64,000 nucleotides of DNA, from assembly GCA_963677445.2 (NCBI GenBank), contig CAXXGF010000080.1:1-64000 (forward strand). The letters are read 5' to 3'. Position 1 is the stretch's first letter, and each line of letters starts with the position of its first letter. A program made the translations under genes and the position numbers. This DNA comes from G963677445 sp963677445 (GTDB lineage: Bacteria; Bacteroidota; Ignavibacteria; Ignavibacteriales; Melioribacteraceae). Positions 29,959 through 38,417 of the stretch are shown piece by piece. The notes beneath the pieces were generated by a model. That model ran no database searches. It saw only the letters and a program-made list of their open reading frames with translations, and was not told the DNA's origin.

Positions 29959-31128
29959 TCATTCAATCGGCAGAGCAAATTCAACTATTGCTCCCTGGCC
30001 GGTAGTTTTATTTTGAATTGAAATTCTTCCTGAATGAGCGTCCAGAATTAGTTTCACAGCCGCGATTCCTAATCCAAATCCGTCCGAGTGATGCATAATA
30101 TCACTATTTGAAAAAAAATCGAAGAGTTCTTTCTTCGATTCCTCAGTAAATCCGGGACCGTTATCGGATATGGAAATAATAAGCTCATGAATCGATTTGC
30201 GAATAGAAATTGTAATTTTATCATTCTGAGGTGAATATTTCACTGAATTATCAAAAATATTTTCAATAGCCTTACTGATTAATCCATCGTCAATTTTAAC
30301 AATATAATTGTCGGCGTCAAAAATATATTCAACTGAAAGAGACCGCTCATTTATTTTTTTTGTTTGTTTAGTTATAACATCCAGAACGAGGTTTTTAATA
30401 TCAGTTTCTTCAAGAGCCACCGATAAATTATTTGATTCAAGAGAAGTAATTAATAGCGCCGCTTCTGAGAAACTGACTAATCTGTCAGCAGAATCCATCA
30501 GGTAGGAAATAAATTCTCTGCTCTCTTCATTTTCAACTGTCTCATTAAGTAGTTCCGCGAAACCTTTTATTCCAATGAGAGGAGTTCTTAATTCATGACT
30601 GATAAGAGAAAGAAAATTACTTTTCGCTTTTTCCAGAACTTCCAGTTTATTATTGGCAATAACTAAATCCCTTGTTCGCAGCTTAACTTTTTCTTCAAGT
30701 GATTCATTCATTTTTTTTATCTGATCAGCGCTGAGCTTTAACTGCAGATGCGTCTTCACTCTTGCCAGAAGCTCAGAACTGTTGAAGGGTTTTGTAATGT
30801 AATCAATCGCGCCCACTTCAAATCCTGCGATAATGCTTTCTTTATCATTATTGGCTGTTATGAATATAATAGGGATTTCTTTATAATCTTTCTTCTTTTT
30901 AATAATTCGACATACTTCGTATCCATCCATCACCGGCATCGAAATATCCAGAAGTATCAGATCAAAAGCCTCCCTTTCAACAAGCTTTATCGCGTTTTGT
31001 CCGGTGGTGGCAAATGCCAGTCTGCATCCAAGCTGTTCAAGATTATTCGCGAGAACCTGAATGTTTTTTGGAACGTCGTCAACTATTAATATCCTGCATT
31101 CGGGGTTAATAAATTGCTTATTCATCAT
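29959..31128 (-). CDS. Response regulator receiver/histidine kinase hybrid protein
   Basis: The 389-residue soluble protein begins with a receiver domain (residues about 9-125: ILIVDDVPKNIQVLANNLEQ, phospho-acceptor in LILLDISMPVMDGYEV, Lys in YITKPFNSSELLARV). A coiled coil (about 130-165) leads into a histidine kinase with the phosphorylated His in SLISHELRTPLIGIKGFAEL, an N box ENIFDNSVKYSP, a G1 box ISDNGPGFTEES and a G2 box DGFGLGIAAVKL. It has no membrane or PAS sensor of its own. Its start overlaps the end of the large sensor kinase gene by 11 bp, so the two are translationally coupled and its receiver is the likely partner of that kinase. Confidence 0.93.
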   Translation of the reverse strand: MMNKQFINPECRILIVDDVPKNIQVLANNLEQLGCRLAFATTGQNAIKLVEREAFDLILLDISMPVMDGYEVCRIIKKKKDYKEIPIIFITANNDKESIIAGFEVGAIDYITKPFNSSELLARVKTHLQLKLSADQIKKMNESLEEKVKLRTRDLVIANNKLEVLEKAKSNFLSLISHELRTPLIGIKGFAELLNETVENEESREFISYLMDSADRLVSFSEAALLITSLESNNLSVALEETDIKNLVLDVITKQTKKINERSLSVEYIFDADNYIVKIDDGLISKAIENIFDNSVKYSPQNDKITISIRKSIHELIISISDNGPGFTEESKKELFDFFSNSDIMHHSDGFGLGIAAVKLILDAHSGRISIQNKTTGQGAIVEFALPIE

Positions 31129-34100
31129 TTATCCTCTCTATTGCTTTTCGCACATAATTTTCTAGTTTAACATGGTCTTCTTTTAGCATTATGATATTAT
31201 AGTTATTGGCATGATTGATAAATTGCCTGCCCAATTCTATAAACTCAATCAAACCATACTCATCGCCAATCTTTATAAGTCCTTCACCTAATTTTTTCGG
31301 TTCATCCATATAATGACTATCCCAGGACCTATTAAATACAGGCGCGAGATTTTTCTTGTAATCAGCATAAAAACTCTTCAGAATTTTAGTCTCAATATTT
31401 AAAAATAATTCATCCTCGTTTTGTTGAACGGTTGCTTCAATTTTTCCCTTTTTGGTATGCTGAAGAAATTTCGATAGTTCATATATAAGCAGATCAACCT
31501 GAATCGGTTTTAAGAGAACGGCGTCGAAAAGTTTCTCGATCTTTGCGGAGTTAAAGTGCATGCCGGAAGCGGTAAACGCCAAAATGGGTATATGACAAAG
31601 TTTCGGATTATTTTTAATTATCTGACATGCCTGATCTCCATTCATATCGGGCATAACAAGGTCCATTAAAATAAGGTCGGGCATCTCTTTTTCCGCAATC
31701 TTCACAGCTTCTTCACCTGAAGGCACAGTAATAAGTTCTATCTCAGTCGATTCAAATATTTCCTTCAGAAGCACTCTGTTGCTTTCAATATCATCAGCGA
31801 ATAATATTTTTGCCGGAAGAAGTTCAATATCTATGTCCCTGTAGATATCGTCATTGTTTATTTCGGGAAGAGTGGCCGAAATCTTAACTTCTTCAAGCAC
31901 AAGTGAGAATATACTTCCTTCTCCCTTCCTGCTTTCCACTTCTATTCGCCCTCCCATCATCCCGGCAAATCTTTGAGAAATGGTCAGGCCAAGGCCCGTT
32001 CCTCCGAACTTTTTTGTAATCCCTCCGCTGGCCTGTTTAAATGCGGTAAATATTTCACCAATTTTATCCTCGGCAATTCCCATCCCTGTATCAGAAACGG
32101 AAAAAATAAGTGTGACTGTTGAATGAGTTTTCGCGACTGATCTCACGCTAAGTTTTATCTCTCCGGTCTCAGTAAATTTCAAAGCGTTGCTTAAAAGGTT
32201 TATAAGAATCTGACGAAGTCTTTGTCCATCTAAAATAAGAGCTCCCGGGACTGATTCATCAGTACTAAGAACAAATTCAATATTTTTTTCGGAAATTTTC
32301 AGATAAAACATCTGCTTAATTTCATCAATAAATTGTTTAATATTTATTGGTTCTTCAAGTAATTCAATTTTTCCGGCTTCAACTTTTGAGAGATCAAGAA
32401 TATCATTGATAATTGTCAGTAGATTTTTTCCGCTTGTCCGTATAGAATTTACATGGCTTATCTGCCTATATTCCAGATCAGATTTTGAGAGCAAATCAGA
32501 AAAACCGATAATAGAATTTAAGGGAGTCCTTATTTCATGGCTCATATTGGCAAGAAATTCACTCTTGGCCATATTGGCCTGTTCAGCTTTTTCTTTTGCC
32601 TGAGCCAGTTCCATAGTTCTAACTTTCACTTTTTCTTCAAGTTCTCTGTTGAGTTTGCGAATCTGAAGTTCACCAAGTTTTTGTTCGGTAATATCAAGAG
32701 AAGTGCCTACCAGCTTTTTAACTTTCCCGTCGGGGCTAATTTCGAAATTTGATCTGGCGTCAATATATTTAATATTTCCATCAGGCAATATTATCCGATA
32801 CTCCATATGATATCCCTTCTCCTCCCTGATTGCCCGGGAACGAATCCTTTTTAATCTCTCAAGGTCATCCGGATGAGTATGGATCAGAAAACTTTCGAAA
32901 TCAGGTTTATAAATCTTATGTGAAAACCCAAAAATATTATATAGTTCTTTAGACCACTGAATTTCTCCTGTGGAGATGTCGAGTTCCCAGCTTCCCAAAT
33001 GAGCTATTTCCTGAGCCTCTTCAAGTTTTTTTCTTTGTTCCTCGAGTTGAATTTCTCTCAAAATTCTTTCGGTTATTACTGTCTCAACCGCAAAATATTT
33101 GTCAAGCTTACCATCGCTGTCAAAACTGGGGCTGATATATAATTTTACCCAGTATTTTTCCCCGTTCTTGGTATAATTAACCATTTCGGTAGAAACAGGT
33201 TTCTGATTTTTTATACTTTCAGAAATTTTCTTAACAATTTCAGGATCAGTTTCCGGACCCTGAAGAAAATCCCCCGGTTTTTTGCCTAAAACTTCATCAG
33301 ATTTATAACCGGTAACTTTCGTAAATTCTTCATTCACCCACTCTATTAATCCATTCTTATCAGTGATTACCACCAGGTTTTCTGTTTTTTCAACAACCTG
33401 GGCCAGCCGGTTTATCTCTTCTTCGGCTTTTTTCCTTTCGGTAATAACCTCAGTAAACATTATTATTCCCCCAATCCGCCCATTATAATTAAACCAGGGC
33501 CTGATTTCCCATTTTAACCATTCCAATTGACCATCACTCCTGACAAAATAGTCATGTTCCCGTTTTAAAATTTCTCCACCTAAAGCCCTTTTGTGAAATT
33601 CCAGCCAATCAGTATTATCTTTTATTTCCGGAAAGATATCATAATGGCATTTGCCGATAATTTCCTGATCTTCAAGTCCGTAGTCAGTATACCAGCGATC
33701 GCTGACAACAATATAATTTAGCTTATCATCGAACATCGCAATTGCGGCGGGAGTATGTTTAACAAAAAGTTTGAGCTGCGCTTCACTCTCTTTCAAACTC
33801 ATCTCAACCCGTTTCATCTCGGATATATCTCTTCCTTCAGGGATTATTAAAATAACTTTACCCTGCTCATCCTTAATCGGGGTGAGTGAAAAATCGATCG
33901 TTAAAATTTTCCCGCCAGCGCCTAATACTTCAGCCTCATAACGAATGAACTCTCCTTCGGCGGCTCTTTTTATCGCTTGTTTCAATTGTTCAACTAATCT
34001 CTGATCATAAGACCACCAGGGGGCGTCATAAAACTTTTTCCCCTTAATATCCTGAATTGTGAATCCCCCGAAATTTAACGCAGTTTTATTTGCTTCAATG

Positions 34101-35617
34101 AGAGAACCGTCCGGTTTAAGAAATCCGATAAACGCGAATGTACTGTCAAATATTTTTTTGAATTTCCATTCACTTTCTGCCAATGCTTTTTCGGCTTCCT
34201 TCCGCTCAGAAATATCCTGTACCGAAGCTGAAACAACCTTACCTTCGTCGGTATCAAGAAAGGTTAAACTTATCTCAACAGGAAACTCCTCCCCTGTTTT
34301 TCTCAAAGCCCTCAGTTCCCTTCCTTTTCCCATTAACCTTGATTCAGATTTTTCAATGAAAACTCTTCTAAGTTCAGAATGGTGATGAATATCAGATGGA
34401 ATCAATATTTCTATTGGTCTGCCGATCAATTCATCGGCTCTGTAACCAAATATTTTTAACGCCGCGGGGTTGACCATTTGTATCTTTCCTTTATCGTCGA
34501 CCAACACATAACCTTCAGGAGCGCTATTCAACAAACCTCTGAATTTCTTTTCTGACCGGATCCTCTCTTTGGTTTTTCTTCTTTGCTGAGCAAAGAAATA
34601 GCTGATAAGCAACGTTAATATTGTTGCGACAGCATAAATTAGCAACAGACGACTAAGGATTTCAGAGTTAATATTATTCAAAATTTCTTTTTTTATGAGA
34701 GAAACCAAATAAAGTTTCTTTTCCTGATTTACATAATTATTTTTATAAACATCATCCGAATCCAATAAATTAGTAAATGAATATAAGCCCTTTTCACTGT
34801 AGAACGACCCGTTTTCTATACTACGGATATTTTTCCAAATTTCACCCTCTATATTTTGCATCCGCTTATTTACCCTGTCAGAAAACATAAATCCCCAGTT
34901 CATCGAGGAATCTGGCGAAAGTAGAAAATATCCGTCCGCATTCACAAGGTAAGTTATTCTATCTGATTGATCCGTAAGCGATTTAATCCGATCAAAGATG
35001 AAATTCCCATTTAGGTTTGTAATCAAAATATAAGGTCTGTTTCGGTAATTCATCTTTTTCGCATAACGGATTACCGGCTGAATGGGCAGTTCTACCGTAT
35101 CCCGTTCAATATTTAGATCAAACTTGGAAATATAATAGCTCGACGTATCCATCTTCATTGCTTCAGTGAAATAATATCGATCAGCCTTATTTTCCAAAAA
35201 TTCATCTTTCAGAATAACCGCGCCCTCCTCATTATTCAATATTTTCACCAATTCATTCCCTGAATTGTCAAGCAGCCGAATCTGATAATATCGGGGATTT
35301 GTCTCACCATAAACTCTGAATAATTTAGAAATGGAATTTATTCTGGCCTTGGCATCCAGGTTTTTACCAACAATATCTGTTTGCAGAGTCTTTTCAAGCG
35401 TCAACAACTCTGAACAAATTCTTTCTGATATGAATTTAAATTCATCCTTTAAGAATGTGAGTTTATTGTACTGATGACGTTTTTCTTTTTCAAGGTTAAT
35501 TGATACTTCTTCTTTATACAAAAAGAAAAAAAAGCCGGAAATTATAACCATTAAAATGGTGAAGATTATAATAAAATCCTTGCCAAAAACTATTTTATTT
35601 ATGTATTTCATGAACAT
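31118..35617 (-). CDS. Hybrid sensor histidine kinase with extracytoplasmic sensor and five PAS domains
   Basis: The 1,499-residue membrane kinase has a helix at about 13-32, an extracytoplasmic Cache-like sensor (to about 320) and a second helix LLLIYAVATILTLLISYFF. Five PAS modules follow, beginning near FRGLLNSAPEGYVLVDDKGK, IFDSTFAFIGFLKPDGSLIE, LFVKHTPAAIAMFDDKLNYI, VVEKTENLVVITDKNGLIEW and LGSWELDISTGEIQWSKELY, with PAC ends. The kinase core has His in NMSHEIRTPLNSIIGFSDLL, N box ILINLLSNALKFTETG, and VSDTGMGI / GGTGLGLTIS. A receiver domain (ILFADDIESNR, LILMDLVMPDMNG, LKPI) and a C-terminal roughly 90-residue helical tail follow. The fourth PAS has the LOV-like words GDFLQGPETD but lacks the photoactive Cys. 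Confidence 0.93.
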   Translation of the reverse strand: MFMKYINKIVFGKDFIIIFTILMVIISGFFFFLYKEEVSINLEKEKRHQYNKLTFLKDEFKFISERICSELLTLEKTLQTDIVGKNLDAKARINSISKLFRVYGETNPRYYQIRLLDNSGNELVKILNNEEGAVILKDEFLENKADRYYFTEAMKMDTSSYYISKFDLNIERDTVELPIQPVIRYAKKMNYRNRPYILITNLNGNFIFDRIKSLTDQSDRITYLVNADGYFLLSPDSSMNWGFMFSDRVNKRMQNIEGEIWKNIRSIENGSFYSEKGLYSFTNLLDSDDVYKNNYVNQEKKLYLVSLIKKEILNNINSEILSRLLLIYAVATILTLLISYFFAQQRRKTKERIRSEKKFRGLLNSAPEGYVLVDDKGKIQMVNPAALKIFGYRADELIGRPIEILIPSDIHHHSELRRVFIEKSESRLMGKGRELRALRKTGEEFPVEISLTFLDTDEGKVVSASVQDISERKEAEKALAESEWKFKKIFDSTFAFIGFLKPDGSLIEANKTALNFGGFTIQDIKGKKFYDAPWWSYDQRLVEQLKQAIKRAAEGEFIRYEAEVLGAGGKILTIDFSLTPIKDEQGKVILIIPEGRDISEMKRVEMSLKESEAQLKLFVKHTPAAIAMFDDKLNYIVVSDRWYTDYGLEDQEIIGKCHYDIFPEIKDNTDWLEFHKRALGGEILKREHDYFVRSDGQLEWLKWEIRPWFNYNGRIGGIIMFTEVITERKKAEEEINRLAQVVEKTENLVVITDKNGLIEWVNEEFTKVTGYKSDEVLGKKPGDFLQGPETDPEIVKKISESIKNQKPVSTEMVNYTKNGEKYWVKLYISPSFDSDGKLDKYFAVETVITERILREIQLEEQRKKLEEAQEIAHLGSWELDISTGEIQWSKELYNIFGFSHKIYKPDFESFLIHTHPDDLERLKRIRSRAIREEKGYHMEYRIILPDGNIKYIDARSNFEISPDGKVKKLVGTSLDITEQKLGELQIRKLNRELEEKVKVRTMELAQAKEKAEQANMAKSEFLANMSHEIRTPLNSIIGFSDLLSKSDLEYRQISHVNSIRTSGKNLLTIINDILDLSKVEAGKIELLEEPINIKQFIDEIKQMFYLKISEKNIEFVLSTDESVPGALILDGQRLRQILINLLSNALKFTETGEIKLSVRSVAKTHSTVTLIFSVSDTGMGIAEDKIGEIFTAFKQASGGITKKFGGTGLGLTISQRFAGMMGGRIEVESRKGEGSIFSLVLEEVKISATLPEINNDDIYRDIDIELLPAKILFADDIESNRVLLKEIFESTEIELITVPSGEEAVKIAEKEMPDLILMDLVMPDMNGDQACQIIKNNPKLCHIPILAFTASGMHFNSAKIEKLFDAVLLKPIQVDLLIYELSKFLQHTKKGKIEATVQQNEDELFLNIETKILKSFYADYKKNLAPVFNRSWDSHYMDEPKKLGEGLIKIGDEYGLIEFIELGRQFINHANNYNIIMLKEDHVKLENYVRKAIERINDE

Positions 35618-36026
35618 TCCTTTTTAAGCCGATATATTTTGATCTGTTTTTAGAATCCAACTTTCGGACATTTGGAGATTTCCAGCTGGAAGCTCAAATA
35701 AATCACTGATTTCTGTTCGTACATTAAAACAAATTCTAGTTTGATTAGTTCAAATATGCGTATAAATCGGGGTATAAAGCATTATTCTGTTAGTGTTTTC
35801 TCTGGAAATATTATTGATTTGCCATTGTAATAGCAATCCTTTGTTTCACTTGATATATTTATTATTATTGATCACTGATAACAAAAAGAGTGTTTATGAG
35901 ATTCCTTATAAATTTCAAGTTACTTAAACCTGCCAAACTCAGTATATCCTCAATTTGTTATTGTTATTCAAATTTGATATTTTGGAAAAGGGAATAGGAA
36001 TCATGAATTATCAAATGGAGCAGAAA
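35618..36026. other. Intergenic region of about 410 bp
   Basis: AT-rich, divergent between the sensor kinase and the lipoprotein gene. I see no repeat or ORF with coding character beyond an upstream in-frame extension of the lipoprotein ORF. Confidence 0.4.
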
Positions 36027-36458
36027 ATGAAATATTTAGCATTATTTTCCATGTTTTTGTTTCTCGCGGGATGTTATTGTGAGGAAGTAAATGAAAGAGA
36101 CCTTAGATCGGCATTTGGCCGCTGGCGCGGAGAAGGAACATTCAGTGACGCTGAAGTGGCGAAAAACTTCGGCAGGTTAAATTTCGATATCTATATAAAC
36201 AGGGATATGACCGCGACAGGTATTGTAGGTGACGCGGCGATAGAATCCGCCGATTTTGGCAAAGCAGGGGGCAGAATTGATATCCGCGCCGTGCTCGATG
36301 GTAAAGTAGATAAAACCAAAGATTGTGATAAATGTGATATTATCATCCGCCTGGAGAAAAGAAAAAAAAATGTCATAACCGGCACTTTCCACCTCCAAAG
36401 CAATTTTATATTTGATTACGATTCTTATTCCGGCGATTTTACTCTGAATAGAAGATAG
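36027..36458 (+). CDS. Small lipoprotein of unknown function
   Basis: From the ATG at 36,027 (GGAG 8 bp upstream) the protein starts MKYLALFSMFLFLAGC, a clear lipoprotein signal with Cys16 as the lipidated residue. The mature part, about 128 residues, is beta-rich (FGRWRGEGTFSDAEV, INRDMTATGIVGDAAI, TGTFHLQSNFIFDYDSYSGD) and resembles small calycin/META-like barrels in pattern only. It has a CDKC pair near residue 102. An upstream in-frame ATG at 36,003 would add eight residues. No family recognised; likely anchored in the outer or inner membrane facing the periplasm. Confidence 0.7.
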   Translation: MKYLALFSMFLFLAGCYCEEVNERDLRSAFGRWRGEGTFSDAEVAKNFGRLNFDIYINRDMTATGIVGDAAIESADFGKAGGRIDIRAVLDGKVDKTKDCDKCDIIIRLEKRKKNVITGTFHLQSNFIFDYDSYSGDFTLNRR

Positions 36459-36633
36459 TGTGTAATACATATCTGAATTTCCCGGTTTAGAATTCAGTTG
36501 GGAAATACTGCAACAAGCCATTTTTAAAAACTTTGTTATTCAGCAAGCGCGGCACAAATTCGGATCACTATTCTTTTACCCGGTTTTTACTGATCTTTAA
36601 AGAGCAAAAAATTCCAGGTGCGAAACATTTGAT

Positions 36634-36662
36634 AATCCCCGCAAATTGATGGGGATTTTTCT
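36634..36662 (+). terminator. Putative rho-independent terminator
   Basis: AATCCCC, ten-base loop, GGGGATT then T residues, about 175 bp after the lipoprotein stop and shortly before the next gene. Confidence 0.55.
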
Positions 36663-36707
36663 ATCTTGCTGTACGCAATTTTAATTTATTATTCAAAAGG
36701 AGCAATA

Positions 36708-37469
36708 ATGAAAAAGAGTATTATCCCAATCCTGCTTATTCTGTTCTGCGCGTTTTCAATTGCAATCGCGAAGAACCCCGCGGGAGATTCCGAACTGTTA
36801 GATAAACTTCTTAAAGTCAGCGGTGTGGAAGAACAGTCACAGGCCATGCCCATCGAACTCCTTGGCGGAATGGAACAGATGTTCGCAAAAACAGGTAAAG
36901 ATGGAACCGGAATGTTTGATAAAGAAAAGATTAGCGTCGAAATTGCAAAAATCATAAAAACAGAATTTAAGGAAGGTCTGAATGAAGACCAGATGGGACA
37001 GATCATTGACTGGTTCGAATCCAAAAGCGGTCAAAATGTACTTCAGGCCGAAGAAAGTATGGACGCGGCTGCCACAACTCAGGATGCTGAAAAAAAAGCG
37101 TTGATTAAAAAACTGGTGGATGAAACCAACTTTAGCAAATTTAATAAAACCGTCTCGATGCTCATTTCCGAAAAAATGATGAAGACCGTTATGTACGCTT
37201 CGGCAGCAGTCATGGGCAAAAGCAAAGAAGATATTGATAAAATGGTCGAAGGCGATGAATTTAAAGATGGAGTCAAAAAAAGAGTTGCCGCTGAATTATC
37301 GGTAGAAAAATTCTACGCGAAATATGGCTCGCTTGAAAATTCAGATATAGTCGCATACACTACCTTCCTGAATTCAGACGCGGGAAAAAATTTCTTCAAA
37401 GTTGCCACAACCAGCATGGTCAAAAGCATTAATTATATCTTTGATATTATCGACAAAAAGACAAAATAA
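36708..37469 (+). CDS. DUF2059-like exported protein
   Basis: The start at 36,708 follows AAAAGGAG. The signal peptide is KKSIIPILLILFCAFSIAIA. The 230-residue mature part is all-helical, with repeated AIGVE-type helices (LLDKLLKVSGVEEQSQAMPI, ISVEIAKIIKTEFKEGLNED, MGQIIDWFESKSGQNVLQAE) and the FLNSDAGKNFFKVATTSM segment near the C-terminus. The LLKVSGxxEQ opening and the FxSxxGxxxxxxE-like helix are those of DUF2059 proteins, whose function is unknown. It likely sits in the periplasm. Followed by a good terminator, so probably monocistronic. Confidence 0.75.
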   Translation: MKKSIIPILLILFCAFSIAIAKNPAGDSELLDKLLKVSGVEEQSQAMPIELLGGMEQMFAKTGKDGTGMFDKEKISVEIAKIIKTEFKEGLNEDQMGQIIDWFESKSGQNVLQAEESMDAAATTQDAEKKALIKKLVDETNFSKFNKTVSMLISEKMMKTVMYASAAVMGKSKEDIDKMVEGDEFKDGVKKRVAAELSVEKFYAKYGSLENSDIVAYTTFLNSDAGKNFFKVATTSMVKSINYIFDIIDKKTK

Positions 37470-37478
37470 TTTATCAAG

Positions 37479-37504
37479 GGGTGGATTTTTCCACCCTGTT
37501 TTTT
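37479..37504 (+). terminator. Rho-independent terminator
   Basis: GGGTGG, loop ATTTTT, CCACCC, then TGTTTTTT, 10 bp after the DUF2059-like gene. Confidence 0.85.
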
Positions 37505-37683
37505 CCTTCACAGCCCCCTGTTTATCCTCATATTTGAATTTATTTTTCCGGCAAATGTTTGTTTTCATTTTCCTGTTCACTCTCTGTACTGAGCAGGGTA
37601 AAATTGAATAACCACAAGTATATTTTTTGACCTGACAATTTTTTTTTGCAAATTTCAACCTGAAAAATTATAAAAATCCGAGG

Positions 37684-38409
37684 ATGAAAATGAGTGGGAA
37701 CGCGCCCGATTTCAGCGGTTTTTCAATTCAGGAACTGAAAGATATTGCCAACAATAAACAATTACCCGAGGCCCATAGAAAAGCGGCTTTTGAAGAATTG
37801 GATAAAAAAGGGGAATCCGCTTCAATGCCGGCAGTTGATAAAATAAAAAATTCAACACAGAATAATTATTCCGAAGATCAGAACAAAATAAAAAAGAACA
37901 GGGAATTAAGTAACCGGAAATACAGGTCAAAAACGGAAAAGCAGCTTAAGGGATATGGAGTTTTTGTCGCTGTATTCTCTCTGTATTTCCTTACTCAGAA
38001 CATTGGCCAGATGTTAAATAATATTTCGTTAATTCTATATATGTGGCCTGTAATAATCTTTTATATAATTAACGTTTCCGGCATCTATTTTTTATATAAA
38101 AACCCGGTTAAATCTGTAAGATTTTTTCAGGCGGGCCAGATACCGCTATTGGTTTCTTTTATTATTGGCGGATGGACTTATTCTTTTGAAGCGGGTTATA
38201 ATATTATTCTCGGTTACTCAACAATATCAAAACTTGAATTTGGACTAAGTTTTTTCGATGCCACTTTTGAATTAACTTATTCACCTATGCTAACCGAAAA
38301 TTTTACGTTCACACTTAACCTTGTCGCATTAGCTATAATTTTCTGGCTCAATGGCGTCAGACAGATTCTGGGAAAAATTAAAAAGGATGAAGCGCCAACT
38401 AATATGTGA
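37684..38409 (+). CDS. Membrane protein of unknown function, four predicted helices
   Basis: The 241-residue protein has a soluble, charged N-terminal part of about 88 residues. Its first 30 residues (FSGFSIQELKDIANNKQLPE) look like a small helical repeat found at the front of some FCB membrane proteins. Four membrane segments follow: GYGVFVAVFSLYFLTQNIG, LYMWPVIIFYIINVSGIYFL, IPLLVSFIIGGWTYSF, and LNLVALAIIFWLNGV. I do not recognise the family. The gene end overlaps or abuts the following S9 peptidase start, so the two are likely one transcript. Confidence 0.65.
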   Translation: MKMSGNAPDFSGFSIQELKDIANNKQLPEAHRKAAFEELDKKGESASMPAVDKIKNSTQNNYSEDQNKIKKNRELSNRKYRSKTEKQLKGYGVFVAVFSLYFLTQNIGQMLNNISLILYMWPVIIFYIINVSGIYFLYKNPVKSVRFFQAGQIPLLVSFIIGGWTYSFEAGYNIILGYSTISKLEFGLSFFDATFELTYSPMLTENFTFTLNLVALAIIFWLNGVRQILGKIKKDEAPTNM

Positions 38410-38417
38410 ATAATAAC

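Noticed and set aside
32690..33390. Blue-light LOV photoreceptor in the sensor kinase
   Set aside because: The fourth PAS has GDFLQG but not the NCRFLQ motif with the flavin-binding Cys, so photochemistry is unlikely.
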